NCBI RefSeq assembly: GCF_029892605.1
Contig: NZ_JARXWF010000002.1
Location: 248,001-312,000 of the forward strand
Length of the DNA stretch: 64,000 nt
Source: Parabacteroides sp. PM6-13
GTDB lineage: Bacteria > Bacteroidota > Bacteroidia > Bacteroidales > Tannerellaceae
Direction: 5' to 3'
Shown: positions 10,176 through 20,023 of the stretch, one piece after another
Numbering within the stretch: position 1 is the first letter of the stretch
Layout of the letters: every line of letters begins with the position of its first letter
Made by a program: the position numbers and the translations under genes
Notes under the pieces: model-generated
The model's input: only the letters and a program-made list of their open reading frames with translations
Databases searched by the model: none
Told to the model about the DNA's origin: nothing

Positions 10176-10652
10176 ATGAAAGAAATAAAAATAGACATGA
10201 AACTGGAGGAGATTCCGGTTTCCGAATTGTCGCCTTTAGACCGAGAGCTTATGAACAGAGCCATTGCCGCGGCTCGCAATGCCTATGCGCCCTATTCCCA
10301 TTTCCATGTAGGCGCCGCTTTGATGTTGACCAATGGTAAAATGGTAACAGGCTGCAACCAGGAGAATGCCGCATCGCCCTCTTGTGTGTGTGCCGAAGTA
10401 GCCGCCCTGACCCAGGCAGGCGTTCTTTATCCCAAAGTACCTATACGCGACATCGCCATTATCGCCTTAAAAAAGGAGGAACCGACCGAACGCATCGCTC
10501 CCTGTGGCAACTGCCGCCAGGTGATGTTGGAGTATGAAAAACGGGGCAACTCCCCCATCCGCATCCTGCTTTGTGGCCGGGAAAAGGTACAAATCATTAC
10601 TTCTGCTAAAAGCCTGCTCCCGCTCTCTTTTTCAGCAGACGAATTGGGATAA
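10176..10652 (+). CDS. cdd: cytidine deaminase
   Basis: A 158-residue zinc-dependent deaminase of the short tetrameric type. Cys72-Ala-Glu74 (VCAEVAAL) supplies a zinc ligand and the proton-shuttling Glu, and Cys110/Cys113 (APCGNCRQ) supply the other two ligands. AAARNAYAPYSHFHVGAA and GCNQENAASPS are the substrate-binding stretches. It deaminates cytidine and deoxycytidine in pyrimidine salvage. It is transcribed alone, divergently from the glucosaminidase gene, and converges with a SusD gene 14 bp away. Confidence 0.93.
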   Translation: MKEIKIDMKLEEIPVSELSPLDRELMNRAIAAARNAYAPYSHFHVGAALMLTNGKMVTGCNQENAASPSCVCAEVAALTQAGVLYPKVPIRDIAIIALKKEEPTERIAPCGNCRQVMLEYEKRGNSPIRILLCGREKVQIITSAKSLLPLSFSADELG

Positions 10653-10666
10653 GAAAAGTATTCAGC

Positions 10667-12292
10667 TTAAAAATTCACCCCTCTATCCCACCACAGACGG
10701 GTACCGCCATGGTCGGGCGCATCGAGGGCTTTCAATAGGGCTTCATATTGTGGGGGATCTAGTTGAGCCATTTCACCGGGATAAGGCAAACGTCGGATCA
10801 TAATCTGCGTGTCGATACTGCCCCCTTTGCTGTTGTTTACACGCACCGGGAAAAGACGGGGATATCCCGTACGCCGCTGTTCCGCCCAGGCTTCGCATCC
10901 TTCCGGAAAGATTGCTAGCCACTTCTGCGTGATGACCTTTTCCAGTTTTTCCTCCTGCGACGCGGTTTCGATCCAGCGGGGAGAGACGCGACATTGCGCC
11001 TCTATATTATTAATTGGCTCAAAAGGATCCACATAATCGGCGCCAATATGATCCCTTTCCAGATACTCGTCTACGCCGGCAGCGCCCCATTGACGGAAAG
11101 AGGTATAGACACCTTGCCGGTAGCAGTCGCCTGCACTCTCCGCAGTCCATCCTCGCAACGCCGCTTCCGCACGCAAGAACCACACCTCGGCCGCCGTCAT
11201 CAGGATCGGATCGGTCGTCTGGTTGACATAAATCTTGGAATAATTGGCAAACAAGAGGTGGGAATACCCGGATCCCTGCCGTATGCCTCGGTATTGTCCT
11301 TTCAGGGGAACGAGTTGTTCTTTCCCTTTGTCGTTGACAAAGACCACATCCTCTTCGCAGGGTTCGAAAAACAATTCCCGCCGCGGGTCTTCATAGCCAT
11401 TGAGGATCGACTCCATAGAGGCATTCATCTGCGCTTCGTTCCAGACACGATTGATCTCACCCAACGGATTGGAATAACCTCCTTTGGTTGACACCGTCAC
11501 CAGTTGTTGCGGCTCCTCCAGGCAGCCAAACGGATGATTCTGCGATTTCAGGAATTCAGTTCGTGCTTTTTCCGGATCGGCCATGGCAATGCGGATGGCC
11601 AGACGCATGCGGAGTGAATTGGCAAACCTGCCCCAGGCCGATATCGTTCCGTCGAGCAGGATATCGAATTTAGGCAGAATAGCCGCTGCCACCTCATCGT
11701 TTGCATTCGCCGTAAGCAAGGCAAGGGCGGCATCCAGGTCTTCAAAGAAAGCCGTATAGGCCTCTTGTTGCGTATCGGGTGTATAGTCGCCTCCCTCGTG
11801 TCCGAACGAACGATAGATGATCGGGCCATAGATATCGGTAATGCGATGCATGGCTTCCACCTTCAGTATCTTGGTGATCGCGTGGATCACCGGGTATTCA
11901 TTGGCGGTGAAGTCTTCGGATTTCTTCAACTGGGGGAGCGTGTACGAATAGGTGTACAACCAATTCGTGCCGTTCCAACCGTCCTGCAGGTTGTAGTCGG
12001 TGTTATGCGAACCGCCGTTATGCGGCTTATAATCGTGCATATAACCGCTGAACATATCGGCATTCAGGTTCTGCATAATCTGGAAAGGCCAGTTCTTGCC
12101 CTTTCCGAAATCGTAATTGAAATAGATGCCCTGCTGAGCCACCTCCAACGGGATGCGCAGGTAGTTGAAATCGATCTGCATCTGCTCCTCCGTCATACCG
12201 GAGTTGTCTGTATTGATCTCTTTGAAATCGCCTGTGCAGGAGATAAAACCTGCCAGCGCCAACATAACTATATATACTGCCGACTGTCGCAT
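10667..12292 (-). CDS. SusD/RagB-family outer-membrane lipoprotein
   Basis: A 541-residue lipoprotein: the signal peptide ends in GFISC with the lipid-carrying Cys19. The TPR-rich helical body and the C-terminal region (LRAEAALRGW; WLAIFPEGCEAWAEQRRTGYPRLF) fit the SusD-like_2 subgroup. SusD proteins form the surface lid of a SusC transporter and help bind the nutrient. It lies 5 bp after the SusC gene at 12298-15396 on the same strand, so the two form one outer-membrane transport complex. No glycosidase, peptidase or regulator is adjacent, so the substrate is not indicated. Confidence 0.93.
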   Translation of the reverse strand: MRQSAVYIVMLALAGFISCTGDFKEINTDNSGMTEEQMQIDFNYLRIPLEVAQQGIYFNYDFGKGKNWPFQIMQNLNADMFSGYMHDYKPHNGGSHNTDYNLQDGWNGTNWLYTYSYTLPQLKKSEDFTANEYPVIHAITKILKVEAMHRITDIYGPIIYRSFGHEGGDYTPDTQQEAYTAFFEDLDAALALLTANANDEVAAAILPKFDILLDGTISAWGRFANSLRMRLAIRIAMADPEKARTEFLKSQNHPFGCLEEPQQLVTVSTKGGYSNPLGEINRVWNEAQMNASMESILNGYEDPRRELFFEPCEEDVVFVNDKGKEQLVPLKGQYRGIRQGSGYSHLLFANYSKIYVNQTTDPILMTAAEVWFLRAEAALRGWTAESAGDCYRQGVYTSFRQWGAAGVDEYLERDHIGADYVDPFEPINNIEAQCRVSPRWIETASQEEKLEKVITQKWLAIFPEGCEAWAEQRRTGYPRLFPVRVNNSKGGSIDTQIMIRRLPYPGEMAQLDPPQYEALLKALDAPDHGGTRLWWDRGVNF

Positions 12293-12297
12293 AACGC

Positions 12298-15200
12298 TTA
12301 AAATTCACATTTTATACTAAAGCCTATACTACGGGTAGTAGGCATACCATATACTTCTATTCCCTGATTATCGTTCCCAGTAGAGAGTACCAGTTCCGGG
12401 TCGAACGGCGCGTCTTTGTAGATAAAAAACAGGTTGCGTCCGACAAAAGAGACCTCCATCGCCTGGAACACCCGGCTGGCTTCCATCCATTTCTTAGGCA
12501 GGATATAGCCGATCGATAGTTCGCGCAGACGGATATTGGTGGCATCATACATATAATATTCCGTCACCCCGGCACGGCCTCCGACAATATTCCGGTAGAA
12601 ACCTTCCACATTCTCGATCTGCCGCCCTTCCAGTTCCACATAGCCTCTGTCGCGCGCCTCCGCCGTAGCCGTCGTCACCCCGTAGAGATCCATATCGGCA
12701 AAGGTCTGGGAAAGCACCTCGCCCCCCACACGGCTATCGATCAGGAAGGAGAAACTGAAGTTCTTATAATTGAAATAGTTGTTCCAGCTCAGGTTAAAAA
12801 GTGGCGTGGCATTGCCCACCTTCTCCAGGTTTCCGTCGCCGACAACAATCGGCAAACCGGCCTTTTCGCCTTCTGTCTCATAGAGAATAGTCCCCTGTTC
12901 ATCGCGGGCAAAGGCTTTTCCGTAGATATCACCAAACGATCCACCCTCGCGCAAACGCATGGCATAGCTCGATGAGAAGCCCTGCGGGCCGTAGGTGAAC
13001 ACCGGTAGCTCATCATGTAGTTTCAATACCTTATTGCGGTTGGCCGAGAAGTTCACCTCGCTCCGCCAGGTCATTTTGTTATCCGCCAGCGGGAAAGCGG
13101 TCAGATTAACCTCCCATCCCCTGTTCTGAATATCACCGGCATTGACATAACGATAGGCATATTTATCGCCCGAACGGGCAGGCAGTTTGAAAAATTGGTT
13201 GCGTGTATTGGTTTTATACCAGGTCACGCTCAGATTCAAGCGGCTATCTAAGAACTTCCATTCCGTTCCCAATTCGATAGAGGTGGTCATTTCCGGTTTC
13301 ATATCTTCGAAAGGAGCGGCATCCACCGGTTCGATCTCACCACCGGCTGTCACGTGAGCCACCGGATTGGTGATATAGAGGGGGATATCGTTCCCCACCT
13401 TGCTCCATACGGCTCTCACCTTCGAGAAGGAGATCCAGGAAGGGAGCGACAGGCTCTTGTTCAGGATCCAGGATCCTCCGAACGAGGGATAGAAGAAACC
13501 CGAATGTTCATGCGGCGTAAAGGCAAGGGTCGACGACCAGTCGTTGCGCGCCGTCACATCCAGGAAGAGGCTCTCACGGTAGCCCAGCTGCGCTGTTCCG
13601 AACACCGACTGCATCTGCCGGCGGGCATCGATCTGCTGGCTGATGTAAGCCGAGCCGTTCATATTGATATTGGCAATATTGAATACATTGGCATACTTCA
13701 GCGAAGCGGTCTTCGAGTCGTAACGCAATGAATTGACCGTTTTATCGTTTATGCTGGCACCGATCGCCCCACTCAGGGAGAAACGGTCGAATTTTTTATT
13801 GAATGTTCCCAGGATATCGCCGTAATACATCGTTTCGCCGTAGGTCATCTCCACATAACGGCCGTTCGCACCCGAGAGTGCCGGAGCGGTAGAGGCGTAG
13901 AATTGCTGCCGTACCCGGTCGTTCACATTGTCGACGCTGCCGCGCGCTTTGAGCGTAAACCAGTCGTTCACCTTCAGATCGGCCGAAACAGCGGCAATCA
14001 CACGGGTGCGCACATCTTTGCTCTTGATGCGGTTCAATACCCAATAGGGATTCTGTTCAAAGTCCTGTATGTCGGAATGCCAGTTCTGCACCGAGAGATT
14101 ACGTGTCGGATCCCATACTTCAAACCCTTCCCGGTAAGGCGTCATATCCATACCCCGGGGGAAACGATAGAGCCCGACCAATGGGTTCATATAGAATCCA
14201 CCCACCGGATTGCGGTTTTTCAGTTCCTGCGAGAAGAGCGTGACGTTACCGTCAAGCTTCAGTCGCCCCTCGAAAAGATTCGCTGTTTCGCGGAAGTTCA
14301 GGTTGTGTTTATTTATATTATTATGATCCGTAATGCCTTTTCCGCTCGTATTCGCGTAGGAGAAATAGGTCTGAAACCGTTCATTCCCCGCGCTGACCGA
14401 CAATGAATTGATCGCCAACACCCCGGTTTCGTAGAAGTCACCGACATGATCATACGCCGGCATATCCTCTTTCTTGCCCCAGCTATACACACCGTCGCTC
14501 ACCCCGTAGCTGTTCTGAAACTTCGGCAGGGCAAAGGCGCGGTCGAAGGTAAGATTAGAGGTAAAGGTGATTTTGCGTTGATCCGAACGCCCGGTCTTGG
14601 TGGTGATCAGGATCACCCCATTGGCTGCCTGGCTGCCATACAGGGCTGCGGCTGGTGCCCCTTTCAATACACTCACACTGGCTATATCTTCTGGATTCAG
14701 ATTGGAGATACCATCGCCCCCGTCACGGTTGCCGGCGTCGGCTGTTCCTCCCACGGCCGTTGCCGCCTGTTCGTTGGAGGTGTTCAATACCGGAATACCG
14801 TCGATCACATACAGCGGTTGATTATTACCCACCACCGAACGTATGCCGCGGAGGATCACCTTCGAAGAAGAGCCCAGTCCGCCGGATGTCTTATTCACCT
14901 GCATACCGGCCACCTTGCCTGTCAGCGAGTTCATCAGGTTGGCATCTTTCACCCGGGTCAGCTCCTCGCCACTCACCTGTTTGATGGCGTAGGTCAGTTC
15001 GGACTCGTTTTTCTTAAGTCCCAAAGCTGTCACCACCACGTTTTCGAGCATCAACTCATCTTCCGTCAGTTCAACCCGTATATACAAACGATTATCCACA
15101 GGGACCTCCTGTGTTACAAAACCAACAAACGAAACCACCAACGTGGCATTCGACACGGTCGAAATCGAAAACGACCCATCCGCATCCGTTGTCGTTCCCA

Positions 15201-15396
15201 TCAGTGTACCCTTTTCTACTACATTAGCTCCGGGCAAAGCTTCGCCTGCCTGGTCAACAACTACCCCTACTATCTTGATTTTTTCTTGCGTCTTTACCGG
15301 ATCATCGATTGCATAATCTATAGCATATGTTTTTTCAATGATGAAAGGAAACAGAAACAAAAATAAAAGCAAGAGAGATCTACCTATGCACCTCAT
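12298..15396 (-). CDS. SusC/RagA-family TonB-linked outer-membrane transporter
   Basis: A 1032-residue protein. A signal peptide ends around KTYA; a carboxypeptidase-regulatory-like beta domain spans ~40-115 (IVGVVVDQAGEALPGANV; TTTDADGSFSI). The plug domain spans ~120-260 (LRGIRSVVGNNQPLYVIDG; VLKGAPAAALYGSQAANGV; ILITTKTGR), and a long TonB-dependent beta-barrel ends with an aromatic C-terminus (IKCEF). It imports a large ligand across the outer membrane using TonB energy, with the downstream SusD protein as partner. A -7 box (TACATTTG, 15457-15464) precedes it. No sigma/anti-sigma pair is nearby. Confidence 0.95.
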   Translation of the reverse strand: MRCIGRSLLLLFLFLFPFIIEKTYAIDYAIDDPVKTQEKIKIVGVVVDQAGEALPGANVVEKGTLMGTTTDADGSFSISTVSNATLVVSFVGFVTQEVPVDNRLYIRVELTEDELMLENVVVTALGLKKNESELTYAIKQVSGEELTRVKDANLMNSLTGKVAGMQVNKTSGGLGSSSKVILRGIRSVVGNNQPLYVIDGIPVLNTSNEQAATAVGGTADAGNRDGGDGISNLNPEDIASVSVLKGAPAAALYGSQAANGVILITTKTGRSDQRKITFTSNLTFDRAFALPKFQNSYGVSDGVYSWGKKEDMPAYDHVGDFYETGVLAINSLSVSAGNERFQTYFSYANTSGKGITDHNNINKHNLNFRETANLFEGRLKLDGNVTLFSQELKNRNPVGGFYMNPLVGLYRFPRGMDMTPYREGFEVWDPTRNLSVQNWHSDIQDFEQNPYWVLNRIKSKDVRTRVIAAVSADLKVNDWFTLKARGSVDNVNDRVRQQFYASTAPALSGANGRYVEMTYGETMYYGDILGTFNKKFDRFSLSGAIGASINDKTVNSLRYDSKTASLKYANVFNIANINMNGSAYISQQIDARRQMQSVFGTAQLGYRESLFLDVTARNDWSSTLAFTPHEHSGFFYPSFGGSWILNKSLSLPSWISFSKVRAVWSKVGNDIPLYITNPVAHVTAGGEIEPVDAAPFEDMKPEMTTSIELGTEWKFLDSRLNLSVTWYKTNTRNQFFKLPARSGDKYAYRYVNAGDIQNRGWEVNLTAFPLADNKMTWRSEVNFSANRNKVLKLHDELPVFTYGPQGFSSSYAMRLREGGSFGDIYGKAFARDEQGTILYETEGEKAGLPIVVGDGNLEKVGNATPLFNLSWNNYFNYKNFSFSFLIDSRVGGEVLSQTFADMDLYGVTTATAEARDRGYVELEGRQIENVEGFYRNIVGGRAGVTEYYMYDATNIRLRELSIGYILPKKWMEASRVFQAMEVSFVGRNLFFIYKDAPFDPELVLSTGNDNQGIEVYGMPTTRSIGFSIKCEF

Positions 15397-15456
15397 CTCT
15401 AATTACTTTGAAATATCTAATTTATGTCGTGAATTACCCTTTTCTCTCTTAATCGT

Positions 15457-15464
15457 CAAATGTA
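15457..15464 (-). promoter_or_regulatory. -7 promoter box before the first SusC gene
   Basis: TACATTTG on the minus strand matches TAnnTTTG. A TTTG at 15488-15491 lies 23 bp upstream as a possible -33 element. The leader to the SusC ATG would be ~57 nt. Confidence 0.5.
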
Positions 15465-15675
15465 GATATATTCTACACATAAAGAAACAAAAAAAAGAGA
15501 CTTTTGTTTGCCTGGTGTTTGAAATATGTCTGAAATATGTTTGTTTTCCGGAGGAGAGGTAATAGTTGATCATAAATTGTGAGTCATCTGAGAATCTTCA
15601 AAAAGGAGAAAAGAGGAAGGAGAAAGGAGAAGGGAGAAAGGGAGAAAGGGAGAAGACGGGAAGGTTTGTGGAAAA

Positions 15676-15880
15676 GCACGCCGCAGGCGTGAGATTATGC
15701 ATAACCGTATGCAAGCGTAGCGCAGCTTACGGTAGTGAATCATCTATATAAAAAGCCCCGCATGGGGCGGGATTATGACAGATCTCGCACCTGCGGCGCT
15801 TGATTGCTAGGTAGTCGCTATACCGTAAGCTGCGCTACGCTTGCATACGGTTATGCATAATCTCACGCCTGCGGCGCGAT
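15676..15880 (+). repeat. palindromic element A, copy 1
   Basis: Two 56-bp arms at 15679-15734 and 15821-15876 are perfect inverted copies of each other. The centre holds a smaller GCCCC/GGGGC hairpin. The same element is at 32128-32333 (inverted) and 37513-37715. Confidence 0.9.
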
Positions 15881-15920
15881 CCCCACCTTCCAATATTACA
15901 AAATTGGAAGATTTTCATAT

Positions 15921-16124
15921 AAATCCCGCAGGGATTTCCTATTCGTAACCGCGGGTGTAGCGAAGCAAACCCGTGGTAGGCAGATAGACAAGGTCTACTC
16001 TACAAGCAACCCCGAAGAGGGTTGAACCCATTCCGGGTTCGTTAGTTATTATTAGCGGAATACCCCCGGTCGTTCGCTTCGCTCTCTTACCGAGGGTTAC
16101 GAATAGGAAATCCCTGCGGGATTT
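15921..16124 (+). repeat. palindromic element D, copy 1
   Basis: Perfect 30-bp inverted ends (15921-15950 and 16095-16124) flank smaller internal hairpins. It recurs at 37758-37961 in the same orientation and the same distance after an A element. Confidence 0.9.
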
Positions 16125-16366
16125 AACTCATTTCAGTGCAACTTGCACACCTTCCCATCTTACTAAATCTGAAGGTGCAAGGAATACCGAAATACCTATC
16201 CAAAAGTTCCCCTTCTTAGAAAAGAAGGGGAGCCAAGATAGGTATTTCTACAAACCTTCACATCTTAGCAAATCAGAAGAGACCCCTTTCTCCCTTCTCC
16301 TTTCTCCCTCAAATATTCCAAAATTGGAAGATCCTGAATCTATATGAGGACACTTTCCGTCAATGA

Positions 16367-17404
16367 TCAATCTTCACATCCGCACGGGCGAGCTTTCACC
16401 TCCCACACCTCTCCTTGCATCAGGAGCTCCTTCAGGGTGCGTGTCGGGTTTTTAGCCTGTACGTCGGCAATCTGTTTTTCTACCTCTTCGTCGTACACCG
16501 GCGCTTTCACGTCGCGGATAACGCCTAAGGCCACCGGCATATCGCCGCCCATCATGCCCAGCATCATATGCAGGGTCGGATCCTCTTCGTAAGCATCGTG
16601 CACCAATACATCCTCCAGCGTATATCCGCCTTCGCCAATGGTCACTGCCTTCAGTTTCAATCCATCTAATACGATTCCTTTTTCATTCTCTTTGCCAAAC
16701 AGCATCTTTTCGCCATGGCGCAGGAAGATGGTCCGTTCCGGACGATTCTCCTTATCGGTGATCTGCTTGTGGATACCATCGTTGAAGATCACGCAGTTCA
16801 CCAGAACCTCCACCACGGAAGCCCCTTTGTGGCGCGCTGCCGCTTCCATCACATCGGTCGTATTCTTCAGGTCTACGTCGATCGTACGGGCAAAGAAGGT
16901 GCCGCGTGCACCCAAAGCCAGTTCAGCCGGGATAAACGGATCTTCCACCGTTCCGTACGGAGAGCTCTTGCTCACCTTACCGCGATCCGATGTAGGCGAA
17001 TACTGCCCTTTGGTCAATCCGTAGATCTTATTGTTGAACAGCGCAATATTGAGATCCACATTACGACGCACGGCATGGATAAAGTGGTTACCACCAATCG
17101 CCAGACAGTCGCCATCGCCTGTCATCACCCATACACTCAGGTCGGGACGGGCTGTTTTTACGCCGGTGGCGATCGCCGCCGCACGGCCGTGGATCGTATG
17201 GAAGCCATACGAATTCATATAATAGGGCAGACGAGACGAACAACCGATACCGGAAATAACCGCGATATCTTTCGGGTCGACACCAATCTGCGCCATTGCT
17301 TTGTGAATACAATTCAATACGGCATGGTCGCCACAACCCGGGCACCAACGCACATGTTGATCACTCTTATAATCTTTTGCCTGAAATTTGATCATTTCTT
17401 CCAT
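16367..17404 (-). CDS. korB: 2-oxoacid:ferredoxin oxidoreductase, beta subunit (2-oxoglutarate type likely)
   Basis: A 345-residue TPP-binding subunit. WCPGCGDHAVL near the N-terminus carries Fe-S ligand cysteines, and GDGDCLAIGGNHFIHAVRRN followed by NNKIYGLTKGQYSPTS is the TPP/Mg-binding region of this family. With KorA it oxidatively decarboxylates a 2-oxoacid to the acyl-CoA and reduces ferredoxin, or runs in reverse. The 2-oxoglutarate assignment rests on overall resemblance to KorB; pyruvate or branched-chain oxoacids are not excluded. It starts 3 bp after the korA stop. Confidence 0.87.
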   Translation of the reverse strand: MEEMIKFQAKDYKSDQHVRWCPGCGDHAVLNCIHKAMAQIGVDPKDIAVISGIGCSSRLPYYMNSYGFHTIHGRAAAIATGVKTARPDLSVWVMTGDGDCLAIGGNHFIHAVRRNVDLNIALFNNKIYGLTKGQYSPTSDRGKVSKSSPYGTVEDPFIPAELALGARGTFFARTIDVDLKNTTDVMEAAARHKGASVVEVLVNCVIFNDGIHKQITDKENRPERTIFLRHGEKMLFGKENEKGIVLDGLKLKAVTIGEGGYTLEDVLVHDAYEEDPTLHMMLGMMGGDMPVALGVIRDVKAPVYDEEVEKQIADVQAKNPTRTLKELLMQGEVWEVKARPCGCED

Positions 17405-17407
17405 GTC

Positions 17408-19261
17408 TTATGCCTCCAGTATTTTTGTGAATTCCTCTACCAAACGGCTTACGACGAATGGCTGTCCTTTCACGCGGTTAAACTTATACGGATTGAATCC
17501 CGCGATTTTGCTGCGCAGGTAGTTGGCAAACTGTCCTTTGTTCTGTTCAGTCACCACCACCTTTTTGTATTTTTTCAATACCTCTTCGGTATTCTTCGGC
17601 AGCGGGCTGATAAACTTAAAGTGAGCCAAAGCCACCTTCTTGCCCTGTTCCTGCATGGTCTCCATCGCTTCGTAGAGGTGTCCATAGGTGCCACCCCAGC
17701 CCACGATCAATAAATCGGCATCCGCATCGCCAATCACTTCCAGCTCGGGTATATAATCGGCAATCTTATCGATCTTCGCCTGACGCGTTTCCACCATCTT
17801 CTGGTGGTTGATCGGGTCGGTCGAGATCGCACTGTTGTCATAGTCTTTTTCTAATCCACCGATGCGGTGCGCGTGATCCGGTGTGCCCGGCACAGCCCAG
17901 TAGCGCACCAGGTTCTCCGGATTCCTACGGTAAGGCTTCCAGGGACGTTCCCCGTCGTATTGATCCACGTAGGGAGGTTTGATCTCCGGATAGTTTTCCA
18001 GATCAGGCAAACGCCAGGCCGACGAACCGTTGGCAATATAAGAATCGGTAAGTAAGATCACCGGAGTCATATGTTCCACCGCCAGTTTGGCCGACCAGAA
18101 GGCCGCGTCGAAACAGTCGGTAGGCGTAGAGGCGGCAATCACCACCACCGGGCTTTCCCCGTTACGTCCGTAAAGTGCCTGCATCAGGTCGGTCTGTTCG
18201 CTCTTGGTAGGCAATCCGGTAGAAGGGCCACCACGTTGCACATCGACCACCACCAAGGGTATCTCGGCAATCACCGCCAAACCGATCGCTTCGCTCTTCA
18301 AAGCCAAGCCCGGGCCGGAGGTAGAGGTAGCCGCCAGGGCACCGGCAAAGCTGGCACCGATGGCCGTACAGATACCGGCAATCTCGTCTTCAAACTGCAA
18401 TCCTTTCACACCTAACTCCTTGCGGGCAGAGAGCTCCTGCAGGATATCGGTAGCCGGCGTGATCGGATAGCTTCCCAGGAAGAGCTTCAAGCCCGCCTTC
18501 TCGGCAGCCGCGATCAATCCGTAAGAGGTCGCTTTGTTACCGTTGATATCGGTATAGAATCCCGGTTCACACTGCATCGCTTCGATGCGATAGGTAGAAA
18601 CGCGGGCATGAATATTATTTCCGTAATTATAACCGTCGACAAGCGCTTTCACATTGGCCTGCGCGATAGTCGGCTTTTTAGAGAATTTGTTTTCCAGCAT
18701 GTGCATAGCACCATCCAACGGACGTTCAAACAACCAGCACACCAGCCCCAGGGCAAACATATTCTTGCTGCGAACAGCCGATTTATTGTCCAGTCCGAAC
18801 TCTTTCAACCCCTCTTTGACCATCGAGGAGATAGGGGCCGCTACGACCTGCACTGTCGTCAATCCCAACTCCGCGAAAGGGTCGTCGGTCGTAAACAACG
18901 CTTTGTCCAAATCGTTCTTTTGGAACGAATCGGTGTCGATAATCACAATGGAATCCGGCTTCAGGAATTTCACATTCACCTTCAAGGCCGCCGGGTTCAT
19001 CGCCACCAGCACATCCGCCTTGTCGCCCGGAGTAAATACTTTGCGCGATCCCAGGTGCACCTGATACCCCGATACACCACTCAACGAGCCTTGGGGAGCA
19101 CGGATCTCCGCCGGAAAATCAGGAAAGGTAGAGATCTCATTCCCGAATATCGCCGACAGGTTGGAAAAGATAGTACCAGTTAACTGCATACCGTCCCCCG
19201 AGTCTCCCGAAAAACGGACAACAACTTTGTCCACAGTTGTCACTTTCGTTTGTTCTGCCAT
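17408..19261 (-). CDS. korA: 2-oxoacid:ferredoxin oxidoreductase, fused gamma-alpha subunit
   Basis: 617 residues. Residues ~1-195 are the gamma domain (VVRFSGDSGDGMQLTG; FPAEIRAPQGSLSGVSG), fused to the alpha pyrimidine-binding domain from ~225 (GLIAAAEKAGLKLFLGSYPITPATDIL; QFEDEIAGICTAIGASFAGA; TSTSGPGLALKSEAIGLA; PSTGLPTKSEQTDL). The C-terminal third is the transketolase C-like domain (DLLIVGWGGTYGHL). The fused gamma-alpha layout is typical of KorA in Bacteroidetes and many anaerobes. It is the first gene of korA-korB. In this fermenting lineage the complex likely supplies succinyl-CoA or 2-oxoglutarate. Confidence 0.9.
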   Translation of the reverse strand: MAEQTKVTTVDKVVVRFSGDSGDGMQLTGTIFSNLSAIFGNEISTFPDFPAEIRAPQGSLSGVSGYQVHLGSRKVFTPGDKADVLVAMNPAALKVNVKFLKPDSIVIIDTDSFQKNDLDKALFTTDDPFAELGLTTVQVVAAPISSMVKEGLKEFGLDNKSAVRSKNMFALGLVCWLFERPLDGAMHMLENKFSKKPTIAQANVKALVDGYNYGNNIHARVSTYRIEAMQCEPGFYTDINGNKATSYGLIAAAEKAGLKLFLGSYPITPATDILQELSARKELGVKGLQFEDEIAGICTAIGASFAGALAATSTSGPGLALKSEAIGLAVIAEIPLVVVDVQRGGPSTGLPTKSEQTDLMQALYGRNGESPVVVIAASTPTDCFDAAFWSAKLAVEHMTPVILLTDSYIANGSSAWRLPDLENYPEIKPPYVDQYDGERPWKPYRRNPENLVRYWAVPGTPDHAHRIGGLEKDYDNSAISTDPINHQKMVETRQAKIDKIADYIPELEVIGDADADLLIVGWGGTYGHLYEAMETMQEQGKKVALAHFKFISPLPKNTEEVLKKYKKVVVTEQNKGQFANYLRSKIAGFNPYKFNRVKGQPFVVSRLVEEFTKILEA

Positions 19262-19324
19262 AATTACTTTGTTTTCGTTTTGATATTTAAGTTTGTTTCA
19301 TCGTATAAAAGAACCAAAACGAAG

Positions 19325-19332
19325 CAAAGGTA
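19325..19332 (-). promoter_or_regulatory. -7 promoter box before korA
   Basis: TACCTTTG on the minus strand matches the Bacteroidetes -7 consensus exactly and would give a ~60-nt leader to korA. No well-spaced -33 TTTG was found. Confidence 0.5.
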
Positions 19333-19454
19333 CTTAATAAATTAAACGGACGGCTATTCCAAAACTATCTTTTTTGGATCAATTTCCGATTTTTGTGTGA
19401 TCAAAAAGAGCGTTTTATCTGTTATACTGATAAGAGAATCAACAACAGCATGAT

Positions 19455-20012
19455 ATGATAAAGAATAAAATAAGTTTTCGCCCTTTTCTATCCCGCCAAC
19501 GGCTCTTTGTATGGCTATTGAGCGTACTGGTTTTTCTCCCATTGAATCTCAAGGGACAGGACAATTTCTACCCAACCGACAACCGTCTTTTCCACATAGA
19601 ACGCAGTAAGAACAAAAACCTGGTATGCTACGACGTGCGTCTGACAGATGGCAAGTTTGACACAAAAAACCCGCTGGAGGTCTATTGGATAGACCGGGAG
19701 AAAACACCCGGAAAGCGAAAAGGGCTGACTGCCATTCAACGGCGTATGGCCTATGGCTATAAACTGATCACCTCGGATAACGAAAGTGCCGAGGTCACCC
19801 TCACCGCCTATCCAGGACGCGTATTGACCATCCGAAAGGAACACGACCAATATGTCTGCCTGATTCAAATCAACAACCGACAAGCCATCCTACAATCTCT
19901 CTACGTACAGGCAAACCCCAACAACTCATTACAAGTGGAATATGTCGAACTACACGGAAAAGACAGGGAAACAGGCGAGCAGCTCACAGAGAGGGTAGCT
20001 ACGAATGATTAG
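19455..20012 (+). CDS. secreted DUF4833-like protein of unknown function
   Basis: 185 residues with an N-terminal signal or anchor (RLFVWLLSVLVFLPLNLKGQ). The mature part begins NFYPTDNRLFHIERSKNKN, then NPLEVYWIDREKTPGKRKGL and VTLTAYPGRVLTIRK. I associate this pattern with the DUF4833 family found in Bacteroidetes, a family without assigned function. The fold looks beta-rich. ATG 19455. The gene stands alone, divergent from korA, and converges with der across repeat island 2, whose GA tract begins ~13 bp after its stop. Confidence 0.7.
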   Translation: MIKNKISFRPFLSRQRLFVWLLSVLVFLPLNLKGQDNFYPTDNRLFHIERSKNKNLVCYDVRLTDGKFDTKNPLEVYWIDREKTPGKRKGLTAIQRRMAYGYKLITSDNESAEVTLTAYPGRVLTIRKEHDQYVCLIQINNRQAILQSLYVQANPNNSLQVEYVELHGKDRETGEQLTERVATND

Positions 20013-20023
20013 CGAAGCGTAAG

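Larger units (their letters stand above)
15600..16320. repeat. intergenic repeat island 1 (GA tract, A, D, CT tract)
   Basis: The 970-bp gap between the SusC start and the korB end holds no gene. From left to right: a GGAGAAA-type heptamer tract (15603-15660), palindrome A (15676-15880), palindrome D (15921-16124), a short IR-like stretch carrying AAGGTGCAAG motifs, and a CT-strand heptamer tract (about 16285-16315) that closes the island. It adjoins the 3' end of korB. Confidence 0.85.

Noticed and set aside
14446-15366. 306-codon frame opposite the first SusC gene
   Set aside because: Antisense to the conserved plug and N-terminal domains of SusC; His/Arg-rich shadow frame.
10667-15396. 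Full polysaccharide utilisation locus around the first SusCD pair
   Set aside because: No glycoside hydrolase, lyase, sulfatase or regulator adjoins the pair, so a substrate cannot be assigned.
15676-16124. CRISPR array
   Set aside because: The repeats are long palindromes of 200 bp or more, not short direct repeats with unique spacers, and no cas genes are present.
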